A program made the position numbers and the translations under genes. A stretch of 64,000 bases of DNA from a bacterium (lineage in GTDB: Bacteria; Zhuqueibacterota; Zhuqueibacteria; Residuimicrobiales; Oceaniaggregativiventaceae): contig JAKQNP010000002.1 in NCBI GenBank assembly GCA_029565675.1, positions 62,001 to 126,000 on the forward strand. The letters run 5' to 3'. Shown piece after piece: positions 8,136 to 17,552 of this stretch. Every line of letters starts with the position of its first letter. The stretch's first letter is position 1. Below the pieces are notes generated by a model, which saw only the letters and a list, made by a program, of their open reading frames with translations, had not been told where the DNA came from and ran no database searches.

Positions 8136-9212
8136 TTATTTGGCGGTTTTGACCAAAACGGCCAAGCCTGCTGCAGCAAAACTTATATTGGCAAGCCAGG
8201 CGGCGACCAAAGGCGGCAAAACGCCGTTTTGTCCCATCGCTTGTGAGGTTTTGACCATCCCGAAATAGATAAAGACAACAATCAAGCTGAGGCCGAACCC
8301 GGCTGTGGCGCTGCCGCGGCTTTTTTTTGACGCCAGCGGCGCGCCGAACAAGATGATGATCAAATTGGCAAGCGGAATGGCATATTTGAGATGGAGATCC
8401 ACCAACCAGCGGTTGGGATCCGCGCCGTTGCGTTTGACTTCCTGGATGAATTGACGCAATTCGGTCGACGACATTTCTTCAGGTTGATTGAAAAAACGGG
8501 AGATATCTTGCGGCAGCAGGCTGGTCGAATCGATGACCATCCTGGTGAAAGGGACCGCTTGTTCGCTGCTGTCACGGAAAACGCGCTGGTAACCATTGTA
8601 AAGCACCCAATTTGAGTCTTCCCACGCGATCTCCTTGGCATCGAAGCGGCTGAGCAGGTTTTGATCCTCATAGTGGCGGACGCTGACCATGTTGCCGGTG
8701 TTGGTGGCGGCATTAAAATCGCGCATGCTGAACAACCAGCCCTGCTCATCGCGCAGAAACGGATTTCTGATCAGTTTGCGCCAGCGGTTTTGCAGGCGAT
8801 CGATGTATTCGTCTTTGAGCATGGCGTAGCGTTCGCTGGCCCGCGGTTGCACATGTTCGGAAAACAAAAACGCGGTGACCGCCAGGAGCGCTCCAAGGAC
8901 AAACAGAGGGGCCAGAATGCGATAGAGCGACAATCCGGAAGCTTTCATGGCGGTGATTTCATTCTGGCGGGCGAGGGTGCCGATGCTGAACAAAGACGAG
9001 AGGAGCAAGGCGACAGGCAGGGTCAGAGTGATGATGTAGGGCAGTTGATAGAAGTAGAGCTGCACCACGACCCATTTGGGCACATCGTGTTTGATAAACG
9101 AGTCAAGGCGTTCGATCAGGTTGACCACCACAAACATCATGACAAACGCAAAGAGCGAAAAGGCCAGGATGAGCAAAAAGCGCCGGACTATATATCTATC
9201 CAAGATTTTCAT
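8136..9212 (-). CDS. lptG: LPS export permease LptG
   Basis: A 358-residue inner-membrane protein of the YjgP/YjgQ family. With LptF and two LptB ATPases it extracts lipopolysaccharide from the inner membrane and pushes it along the Lpt bridge. It has an N-terminal membrane helix starting ILDRYIVRRFLLILAFSLFAF, the coupling region RQNEITAMKASGLSLYRIL facing LptB, a periplasmic beta domain (about 130-255) and a C-terminal membrane block (AIPLANLIIILFGAPLA). Six membrane helices in total and normal length. Its start overlaps the end of lptF by 17 bp, so the two are translationally coupled. It is assigned as LptG from second position and ordinary size; the two paralogues are easily confused. Confidence 0.85.
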   Translation of the reverse strand: MKILDRYIVRRFLLILAFSLFAFVMMFVVVNLIERLDSFIKHDVPKWVVVQLYFYQLPYIITLTLPVALLLSSLFSIGTLARQNEITAMKASGLSLYRILAPLFVLGALLAVTAFLFSEHVQPRASERYAMLKDEYIDRLQNRWRKLIRNPFLRDEQGWLFSMRDFNAATNTGNMVSVRHYEDQNLLSRFDAKEIAWEDSNWVLYNGYQRVFRDSSEQAVPFTRMVIDSTSLLPQDISRFFNQPEEMSSTELRQFIQEVKRNGADPNRWLVDLHLKYAIPLANLIIILFGAPLASKKSRGSATAGFGLSLIVVFIYFGMVKTSQAMGQNGVLPPLVAAWLANISFAAAGLAVLVKTAK

Positions 9213-10608
9213 GGTTTTTCCGATTTTTCTTGCGGCTCAAAAAGCGGGTCAGGGCTCCCCAATCGATAACGGTGGCTTCTCGAATCGAATGGACGAGGAG
9301 ATAGACCCCTCCGATTCCGACCACGATATTGGCCCCCCACATAGCAAGGGCGGGACTGATGTATTGATTGTCGGCCAACTCTTCACCGCCGATCAAGGTC
9401 ACCCAATAGAGGAGGAAAAAACCCAGGCTTATGCCTGCCGCCATGGTGACATTGCCCTTACGTCCCATAATACCCAGCGGGGCACCAATAAAAACAAATA
9501 TGATGCTGGTAAACGGAATCGAATATTTTTTGTGGACTTCAACCATCAAACTGGAATTCAGCTTTTTTAAACTGCGGATGAGAGTGCGGGTTCCGACAAG
9601 ATCTTGTTTGAGTCTAGCGTGATCGGCCTTGACCCGGTTCCTGGTCGGTGGAACAAGGCGATATTCAGCGTTTTCGGGTATGGAATCCGTTTGCGGGCGA
9701 AATGCCGGCGGCAAATAGCGCAGGATATAGGACAAGGCAAATTGCCGCGCCCGGTTCTCTTCGCGTTCGATTTCCTGCTCGTTGGCCCGGACTTCGGCTC
9801 GCATGGTTTGTGCGCTTTTTTCCCGATCGCCGCGGTGTTCTGATTCGTGCCGCTCGATTTTCCAATCCGGAACCTGGATCGACAAGACTTGTCGTGGAAA
9901 GGAGAGAATGCGGTATTCTTCCATTTTGATCAAATCCAGCTCGTGCATTTGGCCGTGAAAAAGGATAAAGAATAAAAAGCCGCGGTTTTTATCGAAATAG
10001 ATCTTGCCGCTGTCGGCCACAATCGTGGTCACGCGATTGGCCTTGCTGTTGTCCTCGATAAAAATCGATTTGACATAAGAGGTGTCGGGAGTTTCATGAA
10101 TTTCCTCAACCAAAAGGCTGTAGTCTTTGATCCCGTGAAAAAAGACACCAGCTTCTATGCTGATCGTTGGCCGTTTTCTGGCAATGTCGGTGGCCAACAG
10201 ACGAGCGCGATGGTTGAAATCGGGCAAAATACGATTGTTGAACACAATCAGACCTGCCGCCAGCACAGTTGCGCCGATCACAATCGGTGCCAGCATCTGC
10301 AGAGTGCTCACGCCGCTCGCTTTGAGTGCGGTGATCTCGTTATCGCCGGAAAGGCGCCCGAAAGCCATCAATGTCGCCACCAGCACCGACATCGGCACTG
10401 AAAGGGCAAAAATCCAGGCGATATTGAGAAAAAAGAACTCGAGCATCACGTCGAATCCAAGTCCGCGGCTGAGAAACCGCCCGAGCTCGCGAAACACCAT
10501 GTTGAGCAGAAAAACCAGGGTGATAATAGAGATGGAAAAAACAAACGGTCCGACATGCTCGCCGAGAATGTAGCGGTAGAGGATTAACGGTTTGGGTTGC
10601 TTTCTCAT
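9196..10608 (-). CDS. lptF: LPS export permease LptF with extended periplasmic region
   Basis: A 470-residue paralogue of the next gene, first in the lptF-lptG pair. The N terminus has membrane helices and the LptB-contacting stretch SGDNEITALKASGVSTLQML. The C terminus has the matching block YSIPFTSIIFVFIGAPLGIM and further helices. Compared with the 366 residues of E. coli LptF it carries about 100 extra residues, roughly 255-350: a highly charged, coiled-coil-like stretch (EREENRARQ) and a Pro-rich loop between the periplasmic beta domain and the second membrane block. The ATG at 10608 has only a weak ribosome-binding site. The gene points away from sprA, with 776 bp between them. Confidence 0.85.
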   Translation of the reverse strand: MRKQPKPLILYRYILGEHVGPFVFSISIITLVFLLNMVFRELGRFLSRGLGFDVMLEFFFLNIAWIFALSVPMSVLVATLMAFGRLSGDNEITALKASGVSTLQMLAPIVIGATVLAAGLIVFNNRILPDFNHRARLLATDIARKRPTISIEAGVFFHGIKDYSLLVEEIHETPDTSYVKSIFIEDNSKANRVTTIVADSGKIYFDKNRGFLFFILFHGQMHELDLIKMEEYRILSFPRQVLSIQVPDWKIERHESEHRGDREKSAQTMRAEVRANEQEIEREENRARQFALSYILRYLPPAFRPQTDSIPENAEYRLVPPTRNRVKADHARLKQDLVGTRTLIRSLKKLNSSLMVEVHKKYSIPFTSIIFVFIGAPLGIMGRKGNVTMAAGISLGFFLLYWVTLIGGEELADNQYISPALAMWGANIVVGIGGVYLLVHSIREATVIDWGALTRFLSRKKNRKNHENLG

Positions 10609-11192
10609 TGCTTAAATTCCGCTTTGGGCTGCGAATCTGCCAGAAAACGGCTGTTATTTGCCGGTTTGTTGCCAGGAGCCTCAATCGCCGGCCCGCGCTT
10701 GGATCTGTCATTCAACCAGAAAGATGGGAACTTTTGTTTGCCGGATTCTGTGTAAAGAGAACAACGCGATGAATAAGATGCATCTTTTTGCATTTTATAA
10801 GTTTGGCAAATTTTCGCTCTGTGAGCAAGGTTGGTCGACGATCCGATGGTTTACCCTGAATTCAGGCGGCGGAACGGCTTGCTTGCGGAACCAGAGTATC
10901 GATTCGTTGGCCGGGCAAAACCAAATTAATGAATCTCATTTACATGTGCAAAGGCTTTTTCTTGCAACCTGCGAGTGTTTGAGCAATCTGAAAAACAAGG
11001 GTTTGTCTGCCGAAGGGTGCCCGCGGCTGATAACCATATGGCCACAAGCTGGGAGGGGTGCAATGCTGAGTGCGGTGAAGCACAAAAGTCCTGCACCGCC
11101 GCATCGCCGGGGGAATGGGCGTAAAATGTTGGAGTCGGCTGATTTTACTGTTGTATTTCGAGAATTGATTCTTTAAATTTCGTTATTTATTG
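10609..11192. other. Gene-free stretch between lptF and the sprA leader
   Basis: A 584-bp divergent intergenic region. An open frame at 10658-11176 (+) has no ribosome-binding site and no recognisable protein character, so I do not call it. The only regulatory hint is a weak TTGATT at 11165-11170 followed by AT-rich sequence, which might be the sprA promoter. Confidence 0.4.
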
Positions 11193-11234
11193 GATTCGGC
11201 GCTTTGCCTCGAGCAAGGGGCAAAGCGCGAAATC
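11193..11234 (+). repeat. Intergenic palindrome, copy 4 (variant)
   Basis: The inner arms GCGCTTTGCC (11199-11208) and GGCAAAGCGC (11219-11228) are a perfect 10-bp stem. The outer bases extend pairing to 11193-11234 with two single bulges. The left arm begins GGATTCGG like the other copies, but the inner stem has its own sequence. It lies about 150 bp before the sprA start codon. Confidence 0.55.
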
Positions 11235-11297
11235 ACAACAAAAAGGAGATGCCTATAAGGGATTTCGCTACGGAACCCAGATGGATGGCCTTTTCTG

Positions 11298-11332
11298 CCC
11301 GCGCTCTCAGCCGCCAAATAATGGCGGGCGGG
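11298..11332 (+). promoter_or_regulatory. Second hairpin in the sprA leader
   Basis: CCGCCA (11311-11316), loop AATAA, TGGCGG (11322-11327), extended on the outside by CCCGC (11298-11302) with GCGGG (11328-11332) across an 8-nt bulge. It lies 50 nt before the sprA ATG. Together with the palindrome at 11193 it makes this leader strongly structured. Confidence 0.45.
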
Positions 11333-11384
11333 AACCATTCATTGCATTTGGAAATTTAGCAAGCACGAGGCACTCCTACTCCTC

Positions 11385-14300
11385 ATGGAATATCGGTTTT
11401 ATCAGAGGTTGATGCCGCTACTGGCGGTCATGCTGCTGAGCTGGGCCACAGGGATACGTTTGTCCTGGGCTCAGGAGTTTGACATTCAGCGCGATTATAT
11501 CGGCCTCACCTTCCAATCATCCGGCGATCCGCGGGCACCGATTGTGGAAAGCGCGCTGTTTCTCGGTCTGCACCTGCAGGGAAGCCGTTCACCGTATTTC
11601 CCCCAACGCATCAGCGGTTTTAAACGCGCTGTGGAACTGGATTCTACCGGAAGATTTATCCAGTTGACCGAAACCATCGACGGTATCCCCTTTCGTTTGC
11701 CGGCCGTTTTGACGCGTGAAGATTATTTGCAGGAACGCGCGGATCTGGAATTGACCAGGTTGTGGAGAAACACTGCTGCCAAGAATGTCAGCGAGAGCGG
11801 CTACAGCCAACGGGGAGGAAGTCAGGGAATCCGCATCGACATACCGGTGGAAATCAAAAGCAAAACATTTCAAAAAATCTTCGGCAGCGGTACGGTCGGT
11901 CTCGACGTCTCCGGAGACATCAGTATCAGCGGTGGATTTCGCCATGAGAAACACAGCGAAGTCAAGACCGCCTTTAACCGCGGCTCCGATTACAATTTCA
12001 AGATGGAACAAACGCAGCGCTTTCGCGTGCAGGGACGCATCGGCGACAAGGTGACCATCGGCATCGATCAGGATTCAGAACGAGCTTTTGATTTCGAGAA
12101 CAACATCGAACTCAAATACGAGGGCTACGAAGACGAAATCATTCAATCGATCGAGGCGGGCAATATTTCGCTGAATCTGCCTGGTACGCAGTTTGTCACT
12201 TTTGGCGGCAAGAGCAGCGGCTTGTTCGGCATCAAGACCGAAGCGCGGATCGGCAATCTTTCCCTTACCGCCATCACCAGCCAGGAAAAAGGTGAAAAGA
12301 AACGGTTGTCGTTGACGGGCGGGGCTTCCGAGGCAGGCGAGCGGCGCGAAGACTATCAATATCGCAAAAACACCTATTATTTTGTCGATCAATTTTATCG
12401 CAATCAATATTTACAGCGCGACCAAAGCGGCAACTTTCTGATCGATCCCAATCGTATCATCAAAAAGCTCGAAGTCTATGTCTCTCGCCCAGGATTGACC
12501 AATGAAGCGGATGTCGTGCGCGGCTGGGCGATCGTGCCTCCCAACCCCGATGCCCTGCAATGGCAGATTGCCGCCGGCGACACAGCCAAAGCCGATCGCA
12601 ACCATTATGTCGGCTATTTCAAAAGGCTGGAAAAAAGCGATTATTATATCGACAACGAGTTGGGTTTTATCCGCCTGCGTTCGCCGCTGCAGCAGGAGGT
12701 GCTGGCCATCGCCTATCGCGACAGCACCGGCAGGACTCGCGGCGATATCAATTATGACAATACCACTGCCAGGACGATCACTCTGCGCCTGCTCAAGACC
12801 GAGACCCCGCTCGATACCGATCAGACCTGGGATCTTGAGTGGAAAAACGTCTACTATCTGGGTTCCCGCGATATTCCGGAAGACGGATTCGATCTTCGCA
12901 TCTATTACAAACCGCCTTCAGGCGATCCGCAGGAAACCACCACGATCGATGGCAAAGCTTATACCTTCCTGCAGATATTTGGACTGGACCGGGTCAACGA
13001 AAGCGGCGAGCCGATTCCGGACAACAAAATCGATATGAACCCGAATATCCTCAATCTGGCCAATGGCGAGCTCTTTTTCCCGGACATTCAACCGTTTGAT
13101 CCGCTCAGTGCAGAGTATCAAAAACTCCTGGCACCGGAATATCGCGTGCCAGCCATCTACGATACGACAGCGACCAATGTGATCACCGGTCAGAGCAATT
13201 TTTACATCGAGATCAAATCGCGCAACCGCAGCTCAGAATATCGCCTGGGCATGAACATTATCGAAAATTCGGAAGATGTGCGTTTGAATGGCAGGCAACT
13301 GACCCGTGGAGTCGATTACACAATCGATTATTTCACCGGCACCTTGCGCCTGTTGAACGAGCAAGCGACTCTCCCTTCGGCCAATTTGGATGTCACCTAT
13401 GAGAGCAATCAACTGTTTCAAATCGATAAAAAGACGGTGATCGGTGCCCGGGCGGAATACGATCTTTGGGATGAAAGCTTTCTCGGCGCTACCTTTATGT
13501 ATTTGAACGAAACGACCCTTGACCAAAAAGTGAGGGTAGGGCGTGGACCAATGCGCAACATGGTCTGGGATGTAAATACCAGTTTGAGCGTCAAGCCTTT
13601 TTTCCTCACACGCGTGGCCAATTGGCTGCCGTTTGTCGACACGCGGGAAGAATCGTCCATCAAGTTTGAAGGTGAAGTCGCGCAGGTCTTGCCCAATCCT
13701 AATACCAAGAACAATCCGCTGACCAACGACAATGACGGTGTAGCCTACATCGATGACTTTGAGGCTTCAAAACAGTTCACTCCGTTCAGCATCGTGCAAC
13801 AGAGTTGGGAGTATTGTGCGCCGCCGATGAAGGCGAACCTGTTCAATCCGGATTCGCCGACTCTGGAGAAGAGGGCGCGGTTGGTCTATTACAACCCCTA
13901 CGAGCAATATTTGATCAAACAGATCAAGCCCAACCAGGATGTCAACGCCAATGTCGCCCAGACCACCAACATCCTGGTTTTTAAGATCACGCCTCCCGAT
14001 TCTATCCCCGATGTCACAGAAGGTTGGAACGGTATCCAGATGGCCTTGTCATCCGGCTACTGGAATCAATCGGAAGCCAAGTTTCTTGAAATTTGGGTCA
14101 AGGGTGATTCGGGTGTTATACATATCAATCTCGGCGAAATCACCGAAGACATCATTCCAAACAAGAAACTCGACTCTGAAGATCGGATGAAAAACGGCAT
14201 CCGCAACGGCATTCTCGATGTTGAGGAGGGCGAGGATACCGGTATGGACGGCATGAGCGGCAAGGATCCATTTGATTTTTGGGATTTAAACGGCGACGGC

Positions 14301-17300
14301 ATTCGCAATTGGGGAGAGCCGATCAGCTGGGATGACTGGAGTTACAATTCAAACGTACGGCCCATCAACTATGATCGCGTCAATGGCACCGAAGGCAATG
14401 CCAACGATTATGGCGGACTTCGCTATCCGGACACCGAGGATCTGAACAGCAACGGCCAGCTTGACCAGAACAACGATTATTTCGAGTATTCCTTTTCACT
14501 TGATAAGAACTCTGCAGACGCCGATCGCTACCTGGTGGGCGGACTCGGCTTGCCGCCCGATCAGGACTTTGGCTGGCGGCAGTATCGCATTCCTCTCGAC
14601 GAATTTACCGACAAGGTCGGCAATCCGACCCTGTCGCTGATCAAATATGTGCGTATCTGGATGAGCGGTTTTACCTCCGCTCAAGAGCATACCATCCAGA
14701 TCGCTTATATCGATCTGGTCAGCAGTGAATGGAAGGAGATCGGTGTTGCCGGGGAGGCGGCGCCCGAACAGTACGAGTTGACCGAAGAACCGCCGGTGAC
14801 TGTGACGGTAATCAATACGCACGACAATCCGGAATACATTCCGCCGCCGGGAGTTATTGGCGAAGAGGACCGCATCACCGGGGTGATCGCCAAAGAACAG
14901 TCTCTGGTCATGCAAGTTGAAAATTTGTTGCCGGGTGAAAATGGGGCGATCCAAAAAACTTTTTATGAGGCACAGGACTATATTCATTATGAAAATTTAA
15001 AGATGTATGTTTATGGCGCGGATCTCTTTGGCAGCCACATTCACACCGATTCAAGCCGGATCGAGGTGTTTCTGCGTTTCGGTTCGGATGAAAGAAATTA
15101 CTATGAAGTGCGGCGCCCGGTTTATCCCGGCTGGCTCAACAATGACATCGACGTCGATCTGGTCGAGCTGGCCGCGCTCAAGCTCAAAGCCGATCCCGAC
15201 TCCACCATCGATGGCCGCTACGGATGGTCACAGGTTCTGCAAGACGGGCAAATACTCTTTATCAAAGGTCAACCTGCGCTGACCAATATTCGGACCTTGA
15301 TCGTGGGCGTCAAAAACCTCAGCGCCGAGGATTTGGGCGTGCCATTGAATGAAGTTTCGCCATTTAAAGGTCAAATTTGGATCAACGAGTTGCGTCTGTC
15401 CAATATCAAAAAAGATACAGGCATGGCGATGCGTGCGCGCCTCGATTTTCAATGGGCGGATCTGATCCGCTTCAATGGCGAAGTGGACAAGCGCGATGCG
15501 GATTTTCACAATGTGGCAGAGCGGTTCGGCGACGGGGACAACCAGCTCAGCGGCAATTTCAGCACAACGCTCTATCTCGACAAATTTTTCCCGCGCAAGC
15601 TCGGTATCTCGCTGCCAATCAATTACAATTATGCCGTGAGCGAAGCGACGCCGAAATACAAACCCGGAACCGACGTCGAAACCGAAGCTTTGCCCGATTC
15701 CATCATCGATGTTGTGCAAAAATACAATGAAAAAAAAGGCGTCAGTGTTTCCCTGTCGGTTACGTCGCGCTCGCAAAAATTTGTCGTTAAGAATCTCTTG
15801 TCCCAACTCAAGATGAGCTATAGCCGCAGCGAGTCCTACAGCCACAACTCCACCACCCAATACGCCAATGGTTTGCAGGAAAACGCCAAAGTAGATTGGG
15901 GGATCAACTTTTCCCGCGACAACTATTTCAAGCCGTTCAAATGGCTGGGCGACTCCGGGCGGTTGCGAAAATTGACAGATCTCAAACTCTATTACACGCC
16001 GCAGTCGATCACCACCAGTCATAATGGGATACGCAACAATCAGGAATCTCTGACCCGCACAGAGGTGTTCAGCGCCAACAGCACTTTTTCGGTTAACCGC
16101 AATTATTCCACCCGTATCAAGATTTTCGAAAATTTATCGCTCGATATGAGCCGCAACTACATCCACGATCTGCGTGGATTGCCGAGCGATACCCTCTGGG
16201 CGCAGATCAAGCAAGGGCAACTCGGCCTTTTAACCGGAATCGATCAAAACAGTTCGCTCAAATATTCGCCACAGATCTTTAGCTGGTTGACCAACAATTT
16301 CAATTATTCGGCTGGATTTAAGTACGGCTTTAATCGGCAACAGACTTTGGCGGCGGCAAATGCGTCGCAAAACCGAACCTTGAGTTTTAATGGTTCCTTG
16401 AATCTCAAGAATCTGGTTCGCTCGATCTACGATCCTGACAAAAACAAACCAGGTGCCAGAGGCGGCCGCCCCGGCGGACGTCCGCGTCCGGGCCAACCAC
16501 AGGCCTCCACGAGTGATGAAAAAAAACCGGAAGAGAAAGGCGGACCCAATCTCGCCTTGCAGGGTTTGGGTTATTTTGTCAAGTTTTTCAGCATTTTTGA
16601 TCCATTTACCCTCAACTGGTCCGACCGCAACAACATCACCGCCTATGGCGTTATGGGGATTCCGGCATGGGGGTTCCAGTTTGGTCTGACCGACAGCCTG
16701 GGCGTTCCCCTCGAACTGAGCAGCGGCAGCGGCAGTCTGAACCGGGGGTCGAGCAGCAAGAATCGCTCTTTCAACACCTCGTCGGGCTTTAACATCGGTC
16801 GCGATATCGATGTGGATATCAAATATGATCAATCCTATTCGCTCAATACCAGCACACAAACTACCGGTTCTCGTTCGCAGGCCTGGCTGACTTTTGGCGA
16901 TGACATCGATATGCTTTTTCCAAACTGGTCGGTGCGCATCGGCGGCGGCGAAAGGTTGCCGTTGCTGAAAAACTGGTTTAGCCGGGTGTCATTGGATCAC
17001 GCCTATAACGGACAAAATTCCGAAACCTTTGATATGGAAGACGGCCAGGAGACCCCGACCAAGACAAACAGCAAATCGGGTTTTCGTCCGCTGATCGGTG
17101 TGACCATGCAGATGAAGAACGGACTGTCCCTGCAGGCGCGTTACAACAAACAAGAAGACGAATCCGTCAGTCTGGGTTCGAATTTTGGCGCAACCCGGTC
17201 CGAGGATGATGATCTCTCTCTGACGGCAAATTGGTCCAAACAGAGCGATTTTCGCATTCCGATTTGGCCTTTCAACACGATGAGGTTGAAAAACAGCATC

Positions 17301-17543
17301 AATTTTTCCTTTACTTTCGCCATGACCGGCCAACAACAATTCAAGAGCCGGGCCGGCGGCGATTATGAGCCAACCTCGGAGACCAGCAAGTGGTCTCTCA
17401 AACCTGCCGTGCAGTACAGCTTTAGCGACAAAGTGCGCGGCGGAGCGAGTTTTGAAATGGGGAAAACCCACAATGCCCTCGTCGGCGATTCGTCCTTCAA
17501 AGAGTTTTCCGTTGACGTCAAGATCGCCATACATGGCAACTGA
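11385..17543 (+). CDS. sprA: SprA-family T9SS outer-membrane translocon
   Basis: A 2052-residue protein, close in size to Flavobacterium SprA (about 2400), the giant single-chain barrel that forms the type IX secretion pore. A signal peptide covers residues 1-29 (ATGIRLSWAQ). The rest is almost wholly beta, with SprA-typical blocks such as AYIDDFEASK (about 787-796) and FFSIFDPFTLNWSDRNN (about 1732-1748). Asp-rich, EF-hand-like loops (DLNGDGIRNWGEP, about 967-979) occur mid-protein. A Gly/Arg/Pro-rich linker (about 1692-1722) looks flexible. No good ribosome-binding site precedes the ATG at 11385; an ATG at 11412 after AGAGG is an alternative. prmA follows after 9 bp. SprA needs PorV and a plug protein in Flavobacterium; porV lies at 27227. 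Confidence 0.85.
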   Translation: MEYRFYQRLMPLLAVMLLSWATGIRLSWAQEFDIQRDYIGLTFQSSGDPRAPIVESALFLGLHLQGSRSPYFPQRISGFKRAVELDSTGRFIQLTETIDGIPFRLPAVLTREDYLQERADLELTRLWRNTAAKNVSESGYSQRGGSQGIRIDIPVEIKSKTFQKIFGSGTVGLDVSGDISISGGFRHEKHSEVKTAFNRGSDYNFKMEQTQRFRVQGRIGDKVTIGIDQDSERAFDFENNIELKYEGYEDEIIQSIEAGNISLNLPGTQFVTFGGKSSGLFGIKTEARIGNLSLTAITSQEKGEKKRLSLTGGASEAGERREDYQYRKNTYYFVDQFYRNQYLQRDQSGNFLIDPNRIIKKLEVYVSRPGLTNEADVVRGWAIVPPNPDALQWQIAAGDTAKADRNHYVGYFKRLEKSDYYIDNELGFIRLRSPLQQEVLAIAYRDSTGRTRGDINYDNTTARTITLRLLKTETPLDTDQTWDLEWKNVYYLGSRDIPEDGFDLRIYYKPPSGDPQETTTIDGKAYTFLQIFGLDRVNESGEPIPDNKIDMNPNILNLANGELFFPDIQPFDPLSAEYQKLLAPEYRVPAIYDTTATNVITGQSNFYIEIKSRNRSSEYRLGMNIIENSEDVRLNGRQLTRGVDYTIDYFTGTLRLLNEQATLPSANLDVTYESNQLFQIDKKTVIGARAEYDLWDESFLGATFMYLNETTLDQKVRVGRGPMRNMVWDVNTSLSVKPFFLTRVANWLPFVDTREESSIKFEGEVAQVLPNPNTKNNPLTNDNDGVAYIDDFEASKQFTPFSIVQQSWEYCAPPMKANLFNPDSPTLEKRARLVYYNPYEQYLIKQIKPNQDVNANVAQTTNILVFKITPPDSIPDVTEGWNGIQMALSSGYWNQSEAKFLEIWVKGDSGVIHINLGEITEDIIPNKKLDSEDRMKNGIRNGILDVEEGEDTGMDGMSGKDPFDFWDLNGDGIRNWGEPISWDDWSYNSNVRPINYDRVNGTEGNANDYGGLRYPDTEDLNSNGQLDQNNDYFEYSFSLDKNSADADRYLVGGLGLPPDQDFGWRQYRIPLDEFTDKVGNPTLSLIKYVRIWMSGFTSAQEHTIQIAYIDLVSSEWKEIGVAGEAAPEQYELTEEPPVTVTVINTHDNPEYIPPPGVIGEEDRITGVIAKEQSLVMQVENLLPGENGAIQKTFYEAQDYIHYENLKMYVYGADLFGSHIHTDSSRIEVFLRFGSDERNYYEVRRPVYPGWLNNDIDVDLVELAALKLKADPDSTIDGRYGWSQVLQDGQILFIKGQPALTNIRTLIVGVKNLSAEDLGVPLNEVSPFKGQIWINELRLSNIKKDTGMAMRARLDFQWADLIRFNGEVDKRDADFHNVAERFGDGDNQLSGNFSTTLYLDKFFPRKLGISLPINYNYAVSEATPKYKPGTDVETEALPDSIIDVVQKYNEKKGVSVSLSVTSRSQKFVVKNLLSQLKMSYSRSESYSHNSTTQYANGLQENAKVDWGINFSRDNYFKPFKWLGDSGRLRKLTDLKLYYTPQSITTSHNGIRNNQESLTRTEVFSANSTFSVNRNYSTRIKIFENLSLDMSRNYIHDLRGLPSDTLWAQIKQGQLGLLTGIDQNSSLKYSPQIFSWLTNNFNYSAGFKYGFNRQQTLAAANASQNRTLSFNGSLNLKNLVRSIYDPDKNKPGARGGRPGGRPRPGQPQASTSDEKKPEEKGGPNLALQGLGYFVKFFSIFDPFTLNWSDRNNITAYGVMGIPAWGFQFGLTDSLGVPLELSSGSGSLNRGSSSKNRSFNTSSGFNIGRDIDVDIKYDQSYSLNTSTQTTGSRSQAWLTFGDDIDMLFPNWSVRIGGGERLPLLKNWFSRVSLDHAYNGQNSETFDMEDGQETPTKTNSKSGFRPLIGVTMQMKNGLSLQARYNKQEDESVSLGSNFGATRSEDDDLSLTANWSKQSDFRIPIWPFNTMRLKNSINFSFTFAMTGQQQFKSRAGGDYEPTSETSKWSLKPAVQYSFSDKVRGGASFEMGKTHNALVGDSSFKEFSVDVKIAIHGN

Positions 17544-17552
17544 GCAGGAAAG

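Noticed and set aside
10658-11176. A 172-codon open frame (+) between lptF and sprA
   Set aside because: No ribosome-binding site, irregular composition and no family resemblance. Its frame is not supported by neighbouring signals.
11249-11359. A 36-codon open frame in the sprA leader beginning right after AAAGGAG
   Set aside because: The ATG overlaps the Shine-Dalgarno-like bases, so spacing is too short for initiation, and the peptide looks random. A leader peptide cannot be excluded, but nothing supports it.
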